Notes: a model not told the origin generated them from the sequence alone. DNA of 64,000 nt from Mediterraneibacter catenae (GCF_008691045.1 NZ_VMSO01000005.1:89833-153832); one strand, 5' to 3'. Numbered from the stretch's first letter, positions 1 to 8,774 are shown. Program-made: numbers and translations.

Positions 1-420
1 CTCTGACAGGTAAAATGCCAGCTTTTTAGGCTCGTGTCTCGGCCCCAGCGGTCCGTCCAGCGCCACGGCAATAGAGTGTGTCTTCTCATAGGAATCCTGA
101 ATGATCTTTTTCAGCGCTGCAAAGGCTTTATATCCGTCCGGCACACGCAGCGCATTTCCGCCGCATCTTTTCACCATGTTCTCTATATAGTTTCCGCGTG
201 TATCCGCAGTCACGATCACATCTACAGGCGTTGTCTTATGCGCCAGTTTCTCCAGGACAAGATTCATAAAGAAGCTGTCTTCATGCCAGAACCCGAATAT
301 CTGGCTGTCCCCGTACCGGTTCTCCTCACTCCACCGGATCGTAACAGTCCGCTCGATCCATCTCAGATAATTAACGAAGAGCCATTGCAGAGCGTTCTCT
401 CCGACCTTCTTCAGTCTCAT
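1..420 (-). CDS. DUF374 acyltransferase-like protein, 3' end beyond window (partial)
   Basis: The first 140 codons of a minus-strand gene are visible; the rest lies left of the window. The protein starts MRLKKVGENALQWLF and carries FGFWHEDSFF (about residues 42-51) and ALDGPLGPRHEPKK (about 120-133). These match the conserved His motif and the GPxGPR motif of the DUF374 family, which is related to lysophospholipid acyltransferases and is expected at the cytoplasmic face of the membrane. The start is supported by AGGAAAGGAG about 7 bases upstream. It overlaps the 3' end of the upstream glycosyltransferase gene by 50 bases, so the two are probably co-translated. Acyl-transfer to an envelope lipid is a family-level inference; the substrate is unknown. 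Confidence 0.75.
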   Translation of the reverse strand, partial: MRLKKVGENALQWLFVNYLRWIERTVTIRWSEENRYGDSQIFGFWHEDSFFMNLVLEKLAHKTTPVDVIVTADTRGNYIENMVKRCGGNALRVPDGYKAFAALKKIIQDSYEKTHSIAVALDGPLGPRHEPKKLAFYLSE

Positions 421-1666
421 AAAGTCTGTCTCCTTTCCTGAACCCACATTGATTGTAGAGCATCTCCTCGTAGATGGCAAGTCTTGAGGAGCGGTAATTA
501 CCGGCAGATATAAAAGCCGCACTCTTCATCCTCTCAAGATTTTCTTCCTGCAGCGTCTCGATGACTTTTTCCGCCCACTCGTCTTCCCGCTCAGCAGTCA
601 GAAATCCGTTTTCTCCATTCCTGATGATGTCATCCGATCCCACCGCATGCACCGCCACGACCGGTGTTCCCGCCGCAAGCGCCTCCGCGAGCACAATCCC
701 CTGAGTCTCCGACTTTGATGCAAATAAAAACAGATCCGCTGCATTCAGATAGTCTTTCACCTGATCATTGGGAATGTTTCCGGCAAAAGTCACCTTATCC
801 CGAATCCCGAGGATAGATGCTCTCACCTTCAGCTCTGCCTTCTGGCTTCCATCTCCTATAATAAGTACGTGGAAATCATCTCCCATCTTTCTCTCAAGCT
901 CTGCGATCCCCCGCAGGAGAAAACCGTAATTTTTTTCTTTTTCCAGTCTGGATACTGTGACAAGGAGATGACGTTTTCCTCTGCTGCATGTTTCTCTGAT
1001 CTCCTGCGCCCGCCTGGCATTTTTTCTGAAGAATGATTCATCAAGTCCGGTCGGGAATACTGCGACCGGCGTATTTACTCCATATCCTTTTATCATCTGC
1101 TGCATCCCCTCGGACGGCGCGAGCACAAGATCACACCGGTTGCAAAACCATCTCATATAAGCCGGAATGACTTTCTTCTGTATCCACTCTACTGCTTTTC
1201 TTTTTACAACAGTGCTTTCCTCTCTGGTCCTGAAGCACGGGATGTAATGCAGATAGTCTTCATATCTCGTATGGTATGTATAGATGACCGGTATGCCGTA
1301 CTTTCTTCCCAGCCACAGCGCCCATGGCCCGACAAACATCGGGTGGTGCACATGTATGTAGTCAAATCGCTCTCTTTCAAATACATCAAATATTTCCGCC
1401 GGATAAATTCCCGGATAGACCATCCCGTTATCCATCTTTTTCTTCTGGGAGTGATAGCGGATGACGCGCTCCGGCGATCTCTCATCTTCTGCCTGTATCT
1501 CCTTTTGAAGTCTTTCATTCTGTTCTTTTTCGTCGCTTTCGTACATCGGCGCAAATACTGTCACCTGATGCCCCAGCTTTACAAGCTCCTGTGCCTGCCG
1601 CTCCACTGAGATTGGGACTCCTCCCACAAACGGCCGGTAATTATTCGTCAGCATTGCGATCTTCAT
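371..1666 (-). CDS. GT4-family glycosyltransferase
   Basis: This 431-residue protein has the GT-B fold signatures of family 4 retaining glycosyltransferases. They are an N-terminal loop NNYRPFVGGVPISVERQA, a central HVHHPMFVGPWA stretch, and the C-terminal donor site ETQGIVLAEALAAGTPVVAV with its ExxxxxxxE spacing. Relatives include diacylglycerol glucosyltransferases and phosphatidylinositol mannosyltransferase-like enzymes. The start follows AGGAGGGGCAGGAC. It lies in a tight run dedA - this gene - DUF374 gene, which suggests glycolipid or lipoteichoic anchor metabolism at the membrane. The exact sugar and acceptor cannot be read from sequence. Confidence 0.85.
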   Translation of the reverse strand: MKIAMLTNNYRPFVGGVPISVERQAQELVKLGHQVTVFAPMYESDEKEQNERLQKEIQAEDERSPERVIRYHSQKKKMDNGMVYPGIYPAEIFDVFERERFDYIHVHHPMFVGPWALWLGRKYGIPVIYTYHTRYEDYLHYIPCFRTREESTVVKRKAVEWIQKKVIPAYMRWFCNRCDLVLAPSEGMQQMIKGYGVNTPVAVFPTGLDESFFRKNARRAQEIRETCSRGKRHLLVTVSRLEKEKNYGFLLRGIAELERKMGDDFHVLIIGDGSQKAELKVRASILGIRDKVTFAGNIPNDQVKDYLNAADLFLFASKSETQGIVLAEALAAGTPVVAVHAVGSDDIIRNGENGFLTAEREDEWAEKVIETLQEENLERMKSAAFISAGNYRSSRLAIYEEMLYNQCGFRKGDRLYETEEGRRERSAMALR

Positions 1667-1680
1667 GTCCTGCCCCTCCT

Positions 1681-2190
1681 CTATGTAAAAAAATTGATTG
1701 CCGCATCTCCGAAGAAATATCCTGCTCCGACAAATGTCAGGTTCCAGAGGAATATTCCGCAGACGGAGCTCACTGTATATTTTGCAAAATCCATCTTTAC
1801 CATGCCTGCCGGAATCGAGATGAGCGTGCGCACCATCGGAAGCAGTTTACTCACGAATACGCCGATACATCCCTTCTCTCTCAGATAACTCATCTTCTCC
1901 TCAATGACAGGCTTATGCTTCGGAAATTTCTTAAAATAGAATCCGAGCACCTTGTTGCCGCCGAATCTTCCAAGCAGATAGAGAGCCCAGCTTCCTGTAA
2001 GCCCTGCCGCCACTGTAAGCACCATGACAACCGGAAAACTTATCGCTCCCCGATCCGCCCAGATCCCTGCCAACGGCATGATAACACCTGCAGGGAATCC
2101 CGGAAGATTCAGATATTCCAAAAGTACGATCAGGTAAATGAAAAAAGCACCGTATTGGAGAAAATAACGGGTAAGTTCCTGAATAGTCAT
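1681..2190 (-). CDS. DedA family membrane protein
   Basis: This 169-residue polytopic protein shows the DedA/VTT signature. The hydrophobic N-terminal segment holds LEYLNLPGFPAGVIMPLAG, and the later motif is GVFVSKLLPMVRTLISIPAG, which includes the conserved FxRxxPxxR-like region in a diverged form. DedA proteins act as membrane flippases, for example for undecaprenyl phosphate or phosphatidylethanolamine. It lies 14 bases upstream of the GT4 gene, in line with a shared envelope lipid role. The ribosome binding site AAAGGGGGC is inside a stem (see 2199-2247). Confidence 0.85.
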   Translation of the reverse strand: MTIQELTRYFLQYGAFFIYLIVLLEYLNLPGFPAGVIMPLAGIWADRGAISFPVVMVLTVAAGLTGSWALYLLGRFGGNKVLGFYFKKFPKHKPVIEEKMSYLREKGCIGVFVSKLLPMVRTLISIPAGMVKMDFAKYTVSSVCGIFLWNLTFVGAGYFFGDAAINFFT

Positions 2191-2198
2191 AAAGAATA

Positions 2199-2247
2199 CA
2201 GCCCCCTTTCATGATTACAGGATAAGCTGTAAATCTAAAGGGAGCTG
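2199..2247 (-). promoter_or_regulatory. Hairpin sequestering the dedA ribosome binding site
   Basis: On the minus strand CAGCTCCCTTT pairs with AAAGGGGGCTG (one G-U), and an inner GATTTACAG pairs with CTGTAATC across a short loop. The downstream arm contains the AAAGGGGGC ribosome binding site of dedA, 10 bases before its ATG. The structure could reduce dedA translation, or it may mark the end of the previous transcript; there is no T-run, so a plain terminator is unlikely. Confidence 0.45.
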
Positions 2248-2276
2248 ATATAAGATTCCAAAGAATTTCTTAAGAT

Positions 2277-2918
2277 TCAGGGCAGTTCGCAGCCACCCCA
2301 TTCTACAACTGCGAAGCCGCTGCGCTCCGGCGCCGCGAGCGTCTGTTCCAGTATCTCCTGCTCATTTTCCACAGGCTTATATGCCATGAAGACGCGGATC
2401 ACGGTGTCCGGCTCCGGCTGTATGGAAAGGCGGGCATGGTCCGTATATGCTTCGCTCTGGAAAGAAATGAGATTGTACTCATTCTGTTCCATTCTGGGCA
2501 GCCAGTATACAATGAATTCATTTGCTTCCCTGCGTGTGAGACCAAGCTTCTCAAGGGCGTCTTCAAGGAACTCTGCCGTATCCTCTCCTGCCACGCAGAA
2601 GCCCTCGGAGAAATCGTACTCCTGCTCCGTCTCTCCTTCCCAGTAAAGGTAATTATACTCCTGCCCGTTCTCATCTGTGATCCGGCCATCCGGCGCAGCA
2701 GTCACATTCCAGCCATCATCATACTCAGGATAAGTACAGGTCAGTTTCCCGTCATAATCCAGCCGGACAGATACCTCTTTCTCTTGTTCGGGGTACAGAT
2801 AGATGACCGGTTTTTCATTTGACATGCTGGATTCCATTTCCCCAGAAAGCTGCACTATAAAAATAAGCACAACAAAAATACCGATCGCCGCCAGGGCAGC
2901 ATACACTATTTTCTTCAT
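2277..2918 (-). CDS. Membrane-anchored protein of unknown function with KPVIYLYP motif
   Basis: This 213-residue protein has one N-terminal transmembrane segment (about residues 5-25, uncleaved by eye) and then an extracytoplasmic acidic domain beginning NEKPVIYLYPEQEKEVSVRL. The KPVIYLYP start followed by a beta-rich domain recurs in unannotated bacterial proteins. No catalytic residues are evident, and the domain is rich in Trp, Tyr and Glu. The start has GGGAGGAGGG upstream, and the gene has its own extended -10 promoter. It lies just beyond the 3' end of the group II intron. No function is assigned. Confidence 0.7.
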   Translation of the reverse strand: MKKIVYAALAAIGIFVVLIFIVQLSGEMESSMSNEKPVIYLYPEQEKEVSVRLDYDGKLTCTYPEYDDGWNVTAAPDGRITDENGQEYNYLYWEGETEQEYDFSEGFCVAGEDTAEFLEDALEKLGLTRREANEFIVYWLPRMEQNEYNLISFQSEAYTDHARLSIQPEPDTVIRVFMAYKPVENEQEILEQTLAAPERSGFAVVEWGGCELP

Positions 2919-2967
2919 AACAACATCGCCCTCCTCCCTTCAAAACATATCATCTCTTATTATTTAA

Positions 2968-2996
2968 ATTATACCATACCCCATGGTCATATCCAC
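2968..2996 (-). promoter_or_regulatory. Extended -10 promoter for the KPVIYLYP gene
   Basis: The minus strand reads TGGTATAAT, a consensus -10 with an upstream TGN extension, about 45 bases before the start codon at 2918. The -35 region is weak, as expected for an extended -10 promoter. Confidence 0.5.
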
Positions 2997-3101
2997 ATAT
3001 ATTCATGCTCGTAGAGAAAAACTTCGTAAGATGTAACAGGGCTGATACACGTTCCGTAGATGGGGCAAGACTGATGATGGCGACTGTGAAAGGGGATTAG
3101 G

Positions 3102-5013
3102 GTAGAGTAGGTTAGAGGGCTTTGGCCCTCTTTCCCCTCATCAAACCGTGCATGAGGTTCTCCCTCACACGGCTTTCCGACATTCTTCTTTCTACAGCAT
3201 TACGTCATGCTCTAGCCATTTTCTTTAATCCTTTTTCGTAAATGCTATTTCTAACAGATCCCACCTTTGACATATGGTTACGCCTTTGGTGTTTCTTGTT
3301 ATACCATCTTGTAAAAGTACAGATAATGTACCAGTCGAGCGTCTGCATCCACCTTTCGTTTGTCTTGGTAGAATAGTAATTCTTCCACCCTGTGATTTTC
3401 GGGTTCAGATTCTTTATTAAATCTTCCTCTTTTGCTACCAGCAGACTTCGGCTGTTTATATTCCTTTTGATTTCTGCTTTCATTTTCTTCATGGCTTTTC
3501 TGCTTGGATACTGATATGTTTCCTTATACAGTTGTCCTTTGCTTGTTTCCGTTGTCATTCTTCTGTGATGCATTCCGAGAAAATCAAATCCCTCTTTTCC
3601 ATCCCACATGCTGACAATCTTCGTCTTCTTTGGATGCAGCTTTAAGTCCAGTTTTGCCATGATGTAACGCAATAAGTTCAGTGCATGGTTTGCACTTTTC
3701 TTATTTTTGCAAATGATTACTGTATCGTCTGCGTACCTCACAAGAATACCGTGGGTGAGTCCATACTTTTCCCACAATCTGTCCAGTGTGTTCAGGTAGA
3801 TATTTGCCAGTACCGGAGATATAACTGATCCCTGACTTGTGCCCAGTTCAGAGATTGTCAGTATATTCCCGTATAATACTCCTGATTTCAGCCATTGCCT
3901 TATCAGCTTTTGTATTCTCCGGTCTGATATTCTCTGTTCTACTAACACCATCAGCTTGTCCTGGTTTACATTGTCAAAGAATTTCTCAATATCTGCATCT
4001 ACTACATAGTAGCCTTTGTTGTTACATGCTTTTCTGACTTTTTCAAGCGCCTGCTTAGCACTTCTTTTGGGTCTAAAGCCATAGGAGCAGTCTCTAAAAT
4101 CTGCTTCAAAAACTGGCTCTATAGCTATCTTTGCAGCCATCTGCACGATTCTGTCTTTGACCGTTGGTATTCCAAGGGGTCTTTTACTTCCGTCTGGCTT
4201 TGGTATCATCACCCGCTTTACTGGGGACGGTTTGTATCTGCCGTCCGCCAGTTCTGCTTTTATATCTGTCAGATATTTCTCAATTCCTATCGCTTCAATA
4301 TCCTCAATTCCGATACCATCCACTCCACTGGAACCCTTATTAGCTTTTACCCGTTTCCATGCCTCGAAAAGTACATCATCCCGGTATACTTTATCGTATA
4401 GTGCATGAAATCTTCGGCTAGCACATTTCTTGGCTGTTAGATATAGTTTGTTTTGAAGTTGTCGAACTTTTTCCTTGGAGTTATTAGTCTGCATGACATT
4501 CTCTCACTCTTACCCTCTCTACAAACATGAATGAAGTAAGGAACCTTCCCATAGACTGCGTTTTCTTGCACAGCCATTATCGGTACTATGTTCCTCTCCG
4601 ACTCCCTCCCATCAGAAATACGATTTCGCCAAGCTTATACGCTTTCTCTTTACCCTTCGGTGATGGGTAGGGTCTCTCCAGTTCCGAACCACACTTTTCA
4701 TACATACCGCTTCCTCTATACCGAGAGATTCTTCCGTGCTGCTTTCCAGTTTCTTCACACGTTCCATGGTTTTCGCCCATATTCGCAGGACTCAACTTCT
4801 CTTTGCTCTCTTTCGAGACCTTTTTAACGATACGGCAGAATTCACTTTATGTTACGGTCTGCATGATTGCTCGCTCCTCTTATCGAGGCTACTTTATCCA
4901 CTCGCTTAGTACCCTGCATTACTGCAACGCACCGAGTTTAGCTACACAGCTCACTGGCGATTACTGTGACCGGACTTGCACCGGCTAGTGTGGTCCAGCT
5001 TTGCTGGACACAC
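3102..5013 (-). mobile_element. Group II intron (about 1.9 kb) encoding a maturase
   Basis: The 5' end is taken at GTGTGTCCAGC (5013 downward), which fits the GUGYG consensus start. The 3' end is taken at CTACTCTAC (about 3102). Domain V is visible at roughly 3141-3178 as AGCCGTGTGAGG, a GAGAA loop region, then CCTCATGCACGGTTT. A short domain VI hairpin (GAGGGC/GCCCTC) follows. The 481-nt stretch from 4495 to 4975 forms the 5' ribozyme domains and holds no gene. The intron sits between purD and the KPVIYLYP gene, and its 5' exon is a long terminator hairpin. That placement matches the known preference of terminator-targeting (class C type) introns. The 3' boundary is uncertain by a few bases. 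Confidence 0.85.
3205..4494 (-). CDS. ltrA: Group II intron reverse transcriptase/maturase
   Basis: This 429-residue protein carries the reverse transcriptase fingers and palm: PDGSKRPLGIPTVKDRIVQ, YGFRPKRSAKQA, VVDADIEKFFDNVNQ, SQGSVISPVLANIYLN, and the catalytic LVRYADDTVII box. A maturase X domain follows (LNPKITGWKNYYSTKTNERW). There is no C-terminal HNH endonuclease domain, so retrohoming would use a nascent strand as primer. It promotes splicing and reverse splicing of the intron RNA that encodes it. The frame is intact with no stops, so the element may still be active. The start is ATG at 4494, after a purine-rich AGAGTGAGAG. Confidence 0.93.
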   Translation of the reverse strand: MQTNNSKEKVRQLQNKLYLTAKKCASRRFHALYDKVYRDDVLFEAWKRVKANKGSSGVDGIGIEDIEAIGIEKYLTDIKAELADGRYKPSPVKRVMIPKPDGSKRPLGIPTVKDRIVQMAAKIAIEPVFEADFRDCSYGFRPKRSAKQALEKVRKACNNKGYYVVDADIEKFFDNVNQDKLMVLVEQRISDRRIQKLIRQWLKSGVLYGNILTISELGTSQGSVISPVLANIYLNTLDRLWEKYGLTHGILVRYADDTVIICKNKKSANHALNLLRYIMAKLDLKLHPKKTKIVSMWDGKEGFDFLGMHHRRMTTETSKGQLYKETYQYPSRKAMKKMKAEIKRNINSRSLLVAKEEDLIKNLNPKITGWKNYYSTKTNERWMQTLDWYIICTFTRWYNKKHQRRNHMSKVGSVRNSIYEKGLKKMARA

Positions 5014-5020
5014 CAAAATT

Positions 5021-5115
5021 AAAAGCAGGGAAATGGTGTTAAGTGGAAAAACGAGACTGTCTGAGCTTTGCGAGTTGCTCGTTTTTCCACTTGTTTTTAA
5101 CCATTTTCCTGCTTT
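5021..5115 (-). terminator. Very long terminator-like hairpin after purD, intron target
   Basis: AAGTGGAAAAACGAG (5041-5055) pairs perfectly with CTCGTTTTTCCACTT (5078-5092). The stem continues outward through ACCATTT and CCTGCTTT with few mismatches, giving arms of about 36 bases. In the minus direction it ends CTGCTTTTAATTTTG, and the intron begins at the next base. It lies about 65 bases past the purD stop and would terminate the purine transcript. Confidence 0.7.
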
Positions 5116-5180
5116 GTTAGTTTGCCTTATTCCCTGTAACCGGAGCCAGAATCAGCCTTGACTCCATCGCCGGATGTGAA

Positions 5181-6452
5181 TCACGCCTCATCAATCGCTT
5201 TACCGATATCATGTCTCATATATTTATTTTCGAACTCTACCCACTCTGTCGCGGCATAGGCGTTCTTTCTTGCTTCTTTAAGGTCTTTTCCTTTTGCCGT
5301 CACGCCGAGGACACGGCCACCGTTGGTCACGATCTGTCCGTTGTCGAATTTTGTTCCGGCGTGGAAGCAATAATAGCCTTCATGCTTTTTAAACTCATCC
5401 AGACCTTTGATCGGGAAACCTTTGTCATATTTCACCGGATATCCGTCGGATGCGAGCACTACACAGACAGCAGCATTGTCCTCAAACTGCAGATCGATCT
5501 GATCCAGTGTGCCGTCGATGCACGCCTCTACCACATCGATGATATCGTTTTTCATGCGGGGCAGTACTACCTGGGCCTCCGGATCTCCGAAACGCGCGTT
5601 GTACTCCAGCACTTTCGGCCCGTCCGCTGTCAGCATCAGTCCGAAGAAGATAACACCCTTAAACGGACGTCCTTCTGCAGCCATAGCATCAACTGTCGGC
5701 TGATAAATATATTTCTCACAGAATTCTTCTACTTCTTTTGTATAGAACGGGCTCGGAGAAAATGTTCCCATACCGCCTGTGTTCAGTCCCGTATCTCCGT
5801 CGCCGGCACGCTTGTGATCCTGAGCGCTTGTCATCGTCTTGATCGTCTTACCGTCTACAAAGGAAAGGACAGATACCTCACGTCCGGTCATGAACTCCTC
5901 GATGACCATCTCATTTCCTGCTGTGCCGAATTTCTTGTCCAGCATGATCGTTTTCACGCCCTCTTTAGCCTCTTCGAGATTCTGACATATGAGTACGCCT
6001 TTGCCGAGTGCAAGTCCGTCAGCCTTCAGAACGATCGGGAACTTTGCCTTCTCCAGATACTCCAGAGCCTTATCGGAATCTGTAAAGTTCTCATATGCTG
6101 CTGTCGGAATATTATACTTTTTCATCAGATCTTTTGAAAATGCCTTCGATCCTTCGAGGATAGCTGCATTTTTTCTCGGTCCGAATGTGCGGATTCCCGC
6201 ATCTTCCATAACGTCCACAAGACCGCCTACCAGCGGATCATCCATTCCCACAATACACAGGTCGATTTCATTTTCCTTAGCAAATGCCGCCAGTTTGTCA
6301 AACTCCATGGCGCCGATATCCACACATTCAGCATATTCTGCGATTCCTGCATTTCCCGGCGCACAATAGATTTTGTCCGCTTTCGGGCTCTTCGCCACGC
6401 TCGCCGCGATAGCATGTTCTCTTCCGCCGCTTCCCACGATCAGTATTTTCAT
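5181..6452 (-). CDS. purD: Phosphoribosylamine-glycine ligase (GAR synthetase)
   Basis: This 423-residue ATP-grasp enzyme starts MKILIVGSGGREHAIA, the classic PurD N-terminus. It has the ATP-grasp lid VLKADGLALGKGVLIC and the metal-binding segment VLEYNARFGDPEAQVVLPRM. It joins phosphoribosylamine to glycine using ATP, step 2 of de novo purine synthesis in the cytosol. Length is normal for the family. It is the last gene of the purE-purM-purN-purD run, 76 bases after purN, and is followed by the long hairpin and the group II intron. Confidence 0.98.
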   Translation of the reverse strand: MKILIVGSGGREHAIAASVAKSPKADKIYCAPGNAGIAEYAECVDIGAMEFDKLAAFAKENEIDLCIVGMDDPLVGGLVDVMEDAGIRTFGPRKNAAILEGSKAFSKDLMKKYNIPTAAYENFTDSDKALEYLEKAKFPIVLKADGLALGKGVLICQNLEEAKEGVKTIMLDKKFGTAGNEMVIEEFMTGREVSVLSFVDGKTIKTMTSAQDHKRAGDGDTGLNTGGMGTFSPSPFYTKEVEEFCEKYIYQPTVDAMAAEGRPFKGVIFFGLMLTADGPKVLEYNARFGDPEAQVVLPRMKNDIIDVVEACIDGTLDQIDLQFEDNAAVCVVLASDGYPVKYDKGFPIKGLDEFKKHEGYYCFHAGTKFDNGQIVTNGGRVLGVTAKGKDLKEARKNAYAATEWVEFENKYMRHDIGKAIDEA

Positions 6453-6528
6453 CTGTAAACCTCCTCACTCGGTTCTGCCCTTATAATGCTCTGAATTAAA
6501 CTGCCTGCCGTCTCCGGGCTGCAGCCCG

Positions 6529-7188
6529 TTACGGCATGATCATTGTTTTATGATCGTCAACCCTCACCTTTCCGTTTGCGATCAGATCGATTGCCCTGGG
6601 CAGGATCTTCCACTCTGCCTGTTCCATCACCCTGCGCTGAAGGATCTCGGGTGTATCCCCCTGCTGAACTTCCACCGCCTTCTGCAGGATAATCGGCCCT
6701 GTGTCGGTTCCTTCATCCACAAAATGCACCGTAGCGCCAACTACTTTTACGCCGCGCTCCAGCGCTGCTTCATGAACTTTCAGTCCGTAGTATCCTTTTC
6801 CGCAGAAAGACGGGATAAGAGACGGATGGATATTAATCATTCGGTTCTCATATTTTTCGATCATCTCCGGCGGGATAACTACAAGGAAGCCTGCCAGCAC
6901 GACAAGATCCGGTTCATAACCATCCACAGTTTCCAGCAGTTTGACATTAAAATCGCCCCGGGTCTCAAAATCTTTCGGTGACACGCACCGGGATGATATC
7001 CCGTTCTCTTCTGCACGTTTTAAAGCATATGCATTTTTATTATTGCTGATCACTCCGACAATCTGCGTGTTTGTGATCGTACCGTCTTTTACGCCGTCGA
7101 TGATCGCCTGTAGATTTGTTCCGCCGCCTGACACCATCACGACAACGCGCAGCGGCTCTCTCACCGCTGCACCTGTGCTCTCTAGCAT
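6529..7188 (-). CDS. purN: Phosphoribosylglycinamide formyltransferase (GART)
   Basis: This 219-residue protein has the GART signature RVVVMVSGGGTNLQAIIDG, the catalytic NIHPSLIPSFCGKGYYG (the Asn and His of the N-x-HPSLLP motif) and TVHFVDEGTDTGPIILQ with the catalytic Asp. It transfers formyl from 10-formyltetrahydrofolate to GAR, step 3 of purine synthesis. The ATG overlaps the purM stop in ATGCTAG, which indicates translational coupling. About 12 residues precede the usual family start (LRVVVMV), so a slightly later start is possible but lacks its own clear ribosome binding site. Confidence 0.97.
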   Translation of the reverse strand: MLESTGAAVREPLRVVVMVSGGGTNLQAIIDGVKDGTITNTQIVGVISNNKNAYALKRAEENGISSRCVSPKDFETRGDFNVKLLETVDGYEPDLVVLAGFLVVIPPEMIEKYENRMINIHPSLIPSFCGKGYYGLKVHEAALERGVKVVGATVHFVDEGTDTGPIILQKAVEVQQGDTPEILQRRVMEQAEWKILPRAIDLIANGKVRVDDHKTMIMP

Positions 7189-8207
7189 AATTCTACTCCT
7201 TTATCTCCTGCCTCGATGCGTCCTACTATATACGGCGCATCACCCGCAGCGCGGATCGCTTCCATGGCGCGGTCTACATCCGCTTCATCCACGGCTACGA
7301 TCATACCGAGTCCCATATTGAAAGTATTGTACATCATCTGCTCTTCGATATCTCCGTCTACTGAGAGCATCTTGAAGATCGGCGGGATTGGATAGCTGTC
7401 TTTTTTGATCACTGCCCTTGTGCCTTCTTTTAACATGCGCGGTACGTTTTCATAAAATCCGCCGCCTGTGATATGGCTGCAAGCCTTGACTGTCACGCCT
7501 GCATCCTTAATGCTCTTAAGAGCTTTTACGTAAATCCGGGTCGGAACAAGAAGCGCCTCTCCCAGTGTGCATCCGAGACTGTCGTAATATGTATCCAGAG
7601 CCTCGCGCTTCATATTAAATACCTGTCTCACAAGAGAATATCCGTTACTGTGGATACCTGTTGACGCCATTCCGATGAGCACATCCCCAGCCTTTAAATT
7701 CTCTCCGGTGATCATATCTTTTTTATCACAGACACCTACTGCAAAGCCGGCGAGATCGTACTCGTCAGCAGCCATAAGGCCAGGATGCTCCGCTGTCTCT
7801 CCGCCGATCAGAGCTGCGCCTGCCTGCAGGCAGCCTTCTGCCACACCTTTGACAATATCTGCGATCTTCTCCGGCTCATTCTTCCCACATGCAATATAAT
7901 CCAGGAAGAAGAGCGGCTCTCCTCCTGCGCACGCAATATCATTAACGCACATCGCAACCGCATCGATCCCGATCGTATCATGCTTTTCCATGATCATTGC
8001 CAGTTTCACTTTAGTGCCGCATCCGTCTGTACCGGACAGAAGGACCGGCTCCTCCATCTCCTTAATCTTAGCAAGGGAAAACGCTCCGGAAAATCCGCCG
8101 AGCCCGCCGAGCACTTCCGGACGCATCGTCTTTTTCACATGCTCTTTCATCAGTTCCACCGATCTGTAACCGGCCTCGATATCAACGCCTGCTTTCTTAT
8201 AATCCAT
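7182..8207 (-). CDS. purM: Phosphoribosylformylglycinamidine cyclo-ligase (AIR synthetase)
   Basis: This 341-residue protein begins MDYKKAGVDIEAGYRSVELM, typical of PurM. It has the glycine-rich GGFSGAFSLAKI, the dimer and ATP-site motif GTDGCGTKVKLA, DIACAGGEPLFFLDYI, and ITGGGFYENVPRML. It closes the imidazole ring to give AIR with ATP, step 5 of purine synthesis. Length is normal. It lies between purE and purN in a consistent operon. The start follows CAGGAGAACAGAGA. Confidence 0.98.
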   Translation of the reverse strand: MDYKKAGVDIEAGYRSVELMKEHVKKTMRPEVLGGLGGFSGAFSLAKIKEMEEPVLLSGTDGCGTKVKLAMIMEKHDTIGIDAVAMCVNDIACAGGEPLFFLDYIACGKNEPEKIADIVKGVAEGCLQAGAALIGGETAEHPGLMAADEYDLAGFAVGVCDKKDMITGENLKAGDVLIGMASTGIHSNGYSLVRQVFNMKREALDTYYDSLGCTLGEALLVPTRIYVKALKSIKDAGVTVKACSHITGGGFYENVPRMLKEGTRAVIKKDSYPIPPIFKMLSVDGDIEEQMMYNTFNMGLGMIVAVDEADVDRAMEAIRAAGDAPYIVGRIEAGDKGVELC

Positions 8208-8261
8208 TCTCTGTTCTCCTGTTAATTATTCTTGATTTTTCGAAATTTTCGTTTGGCTGAA

Positions 8262-8774
8262 CTAATTATTTAAATACGCTTCATATCCGATCTCGTGCAG
8301 CTTGTCTGCCTTCGCCTGAACGCCTGCTTTCATCTCTTCAGAATAATCTTTTAATTTCTCAAGGATCGCCGGATCCGACACAGCAAGGATCTTAGCCGCA
8401 AGGATCGCCGCATTCATGCCTCCGTCAATTGCAACTGTCGCTACCGGGATTCCCGGCGGCATCTGTACGATCGAATAAAGTGCATCCATGCCGTCCAGAT
8501 TCTTACCGGACATCGGTACGCCGATCACCGGCATCGGGAAGAGTGCTGCGCACATTCCCGGAAGATGTGCTGCCATACCTGCTCCCGCAATGATCACCTT
8601 CACACCTCTGTCCTCTGCCCCTTTTGCCCAGTCAAAAAATTTATCCGGCATCCTGTGTGCGGAAATGATCGTCATCTCATAGTCAATTCCCAGTTTTTCA
8701 AGCATTGATGCAGCCTTGCTCATCACCTTCAGGTCTGAATCGCTGCCCATTACGATTGCTACTTTTGGCATCAT
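8262..8774 (-). CDS. purE: N5-carboxyaminoimidazole ribonucleotide mutase
   Basis: This 170-residue protein has the class I PurE motifs VAIVMGSDSDLKVM, TIISAHRMPDKFFDWA, AGAGMAAHLPGMCAAL and GVPMSGKNLDGMDALYSIVQMP. It rearranges N5-CAIR to CAIR. No purK is nearby. The start ATGATG follows AAGGAGGAGTT. The upstream 185 bases, back to the M29 gene, are filled by a structured palindromic element (8802-8961). The purE stop is followed by AGTTCAGCC, the core of that same element family. Confidence 0.98.
   Translation of the reverse strand: MMPKVAIVMGSDSDLKVMSKAASMLEKLGIDYEMTIISAHRMPDKFFDWAKGAEDRGVKVIIAGAGMAAHLPGMCAALFPMPVIGVPMSGKNLDGMDALYSIVQMPPGIPVATVAIDGGMNAAILAAKILAVSDPAILEKLKDYSEEMKAGVQAKADKLHEIGYEAYLNN

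Noticed and set aside
1591..2214. 207-residue plus-strand frame
   Set aside because: Antisense across dedA and the start of the glycosyltransferase gene; no motif, no start signal.
4586..5161. Several small ORFs between the maturase and purD
   Set aside because: They lie in ribozyme domains of the intron or in the terminator stem and have no coding signals.
5211..6137. 308-residue plus-strand frame
   Set aside because: Antisense to purD; composition is that of a shadow frame.
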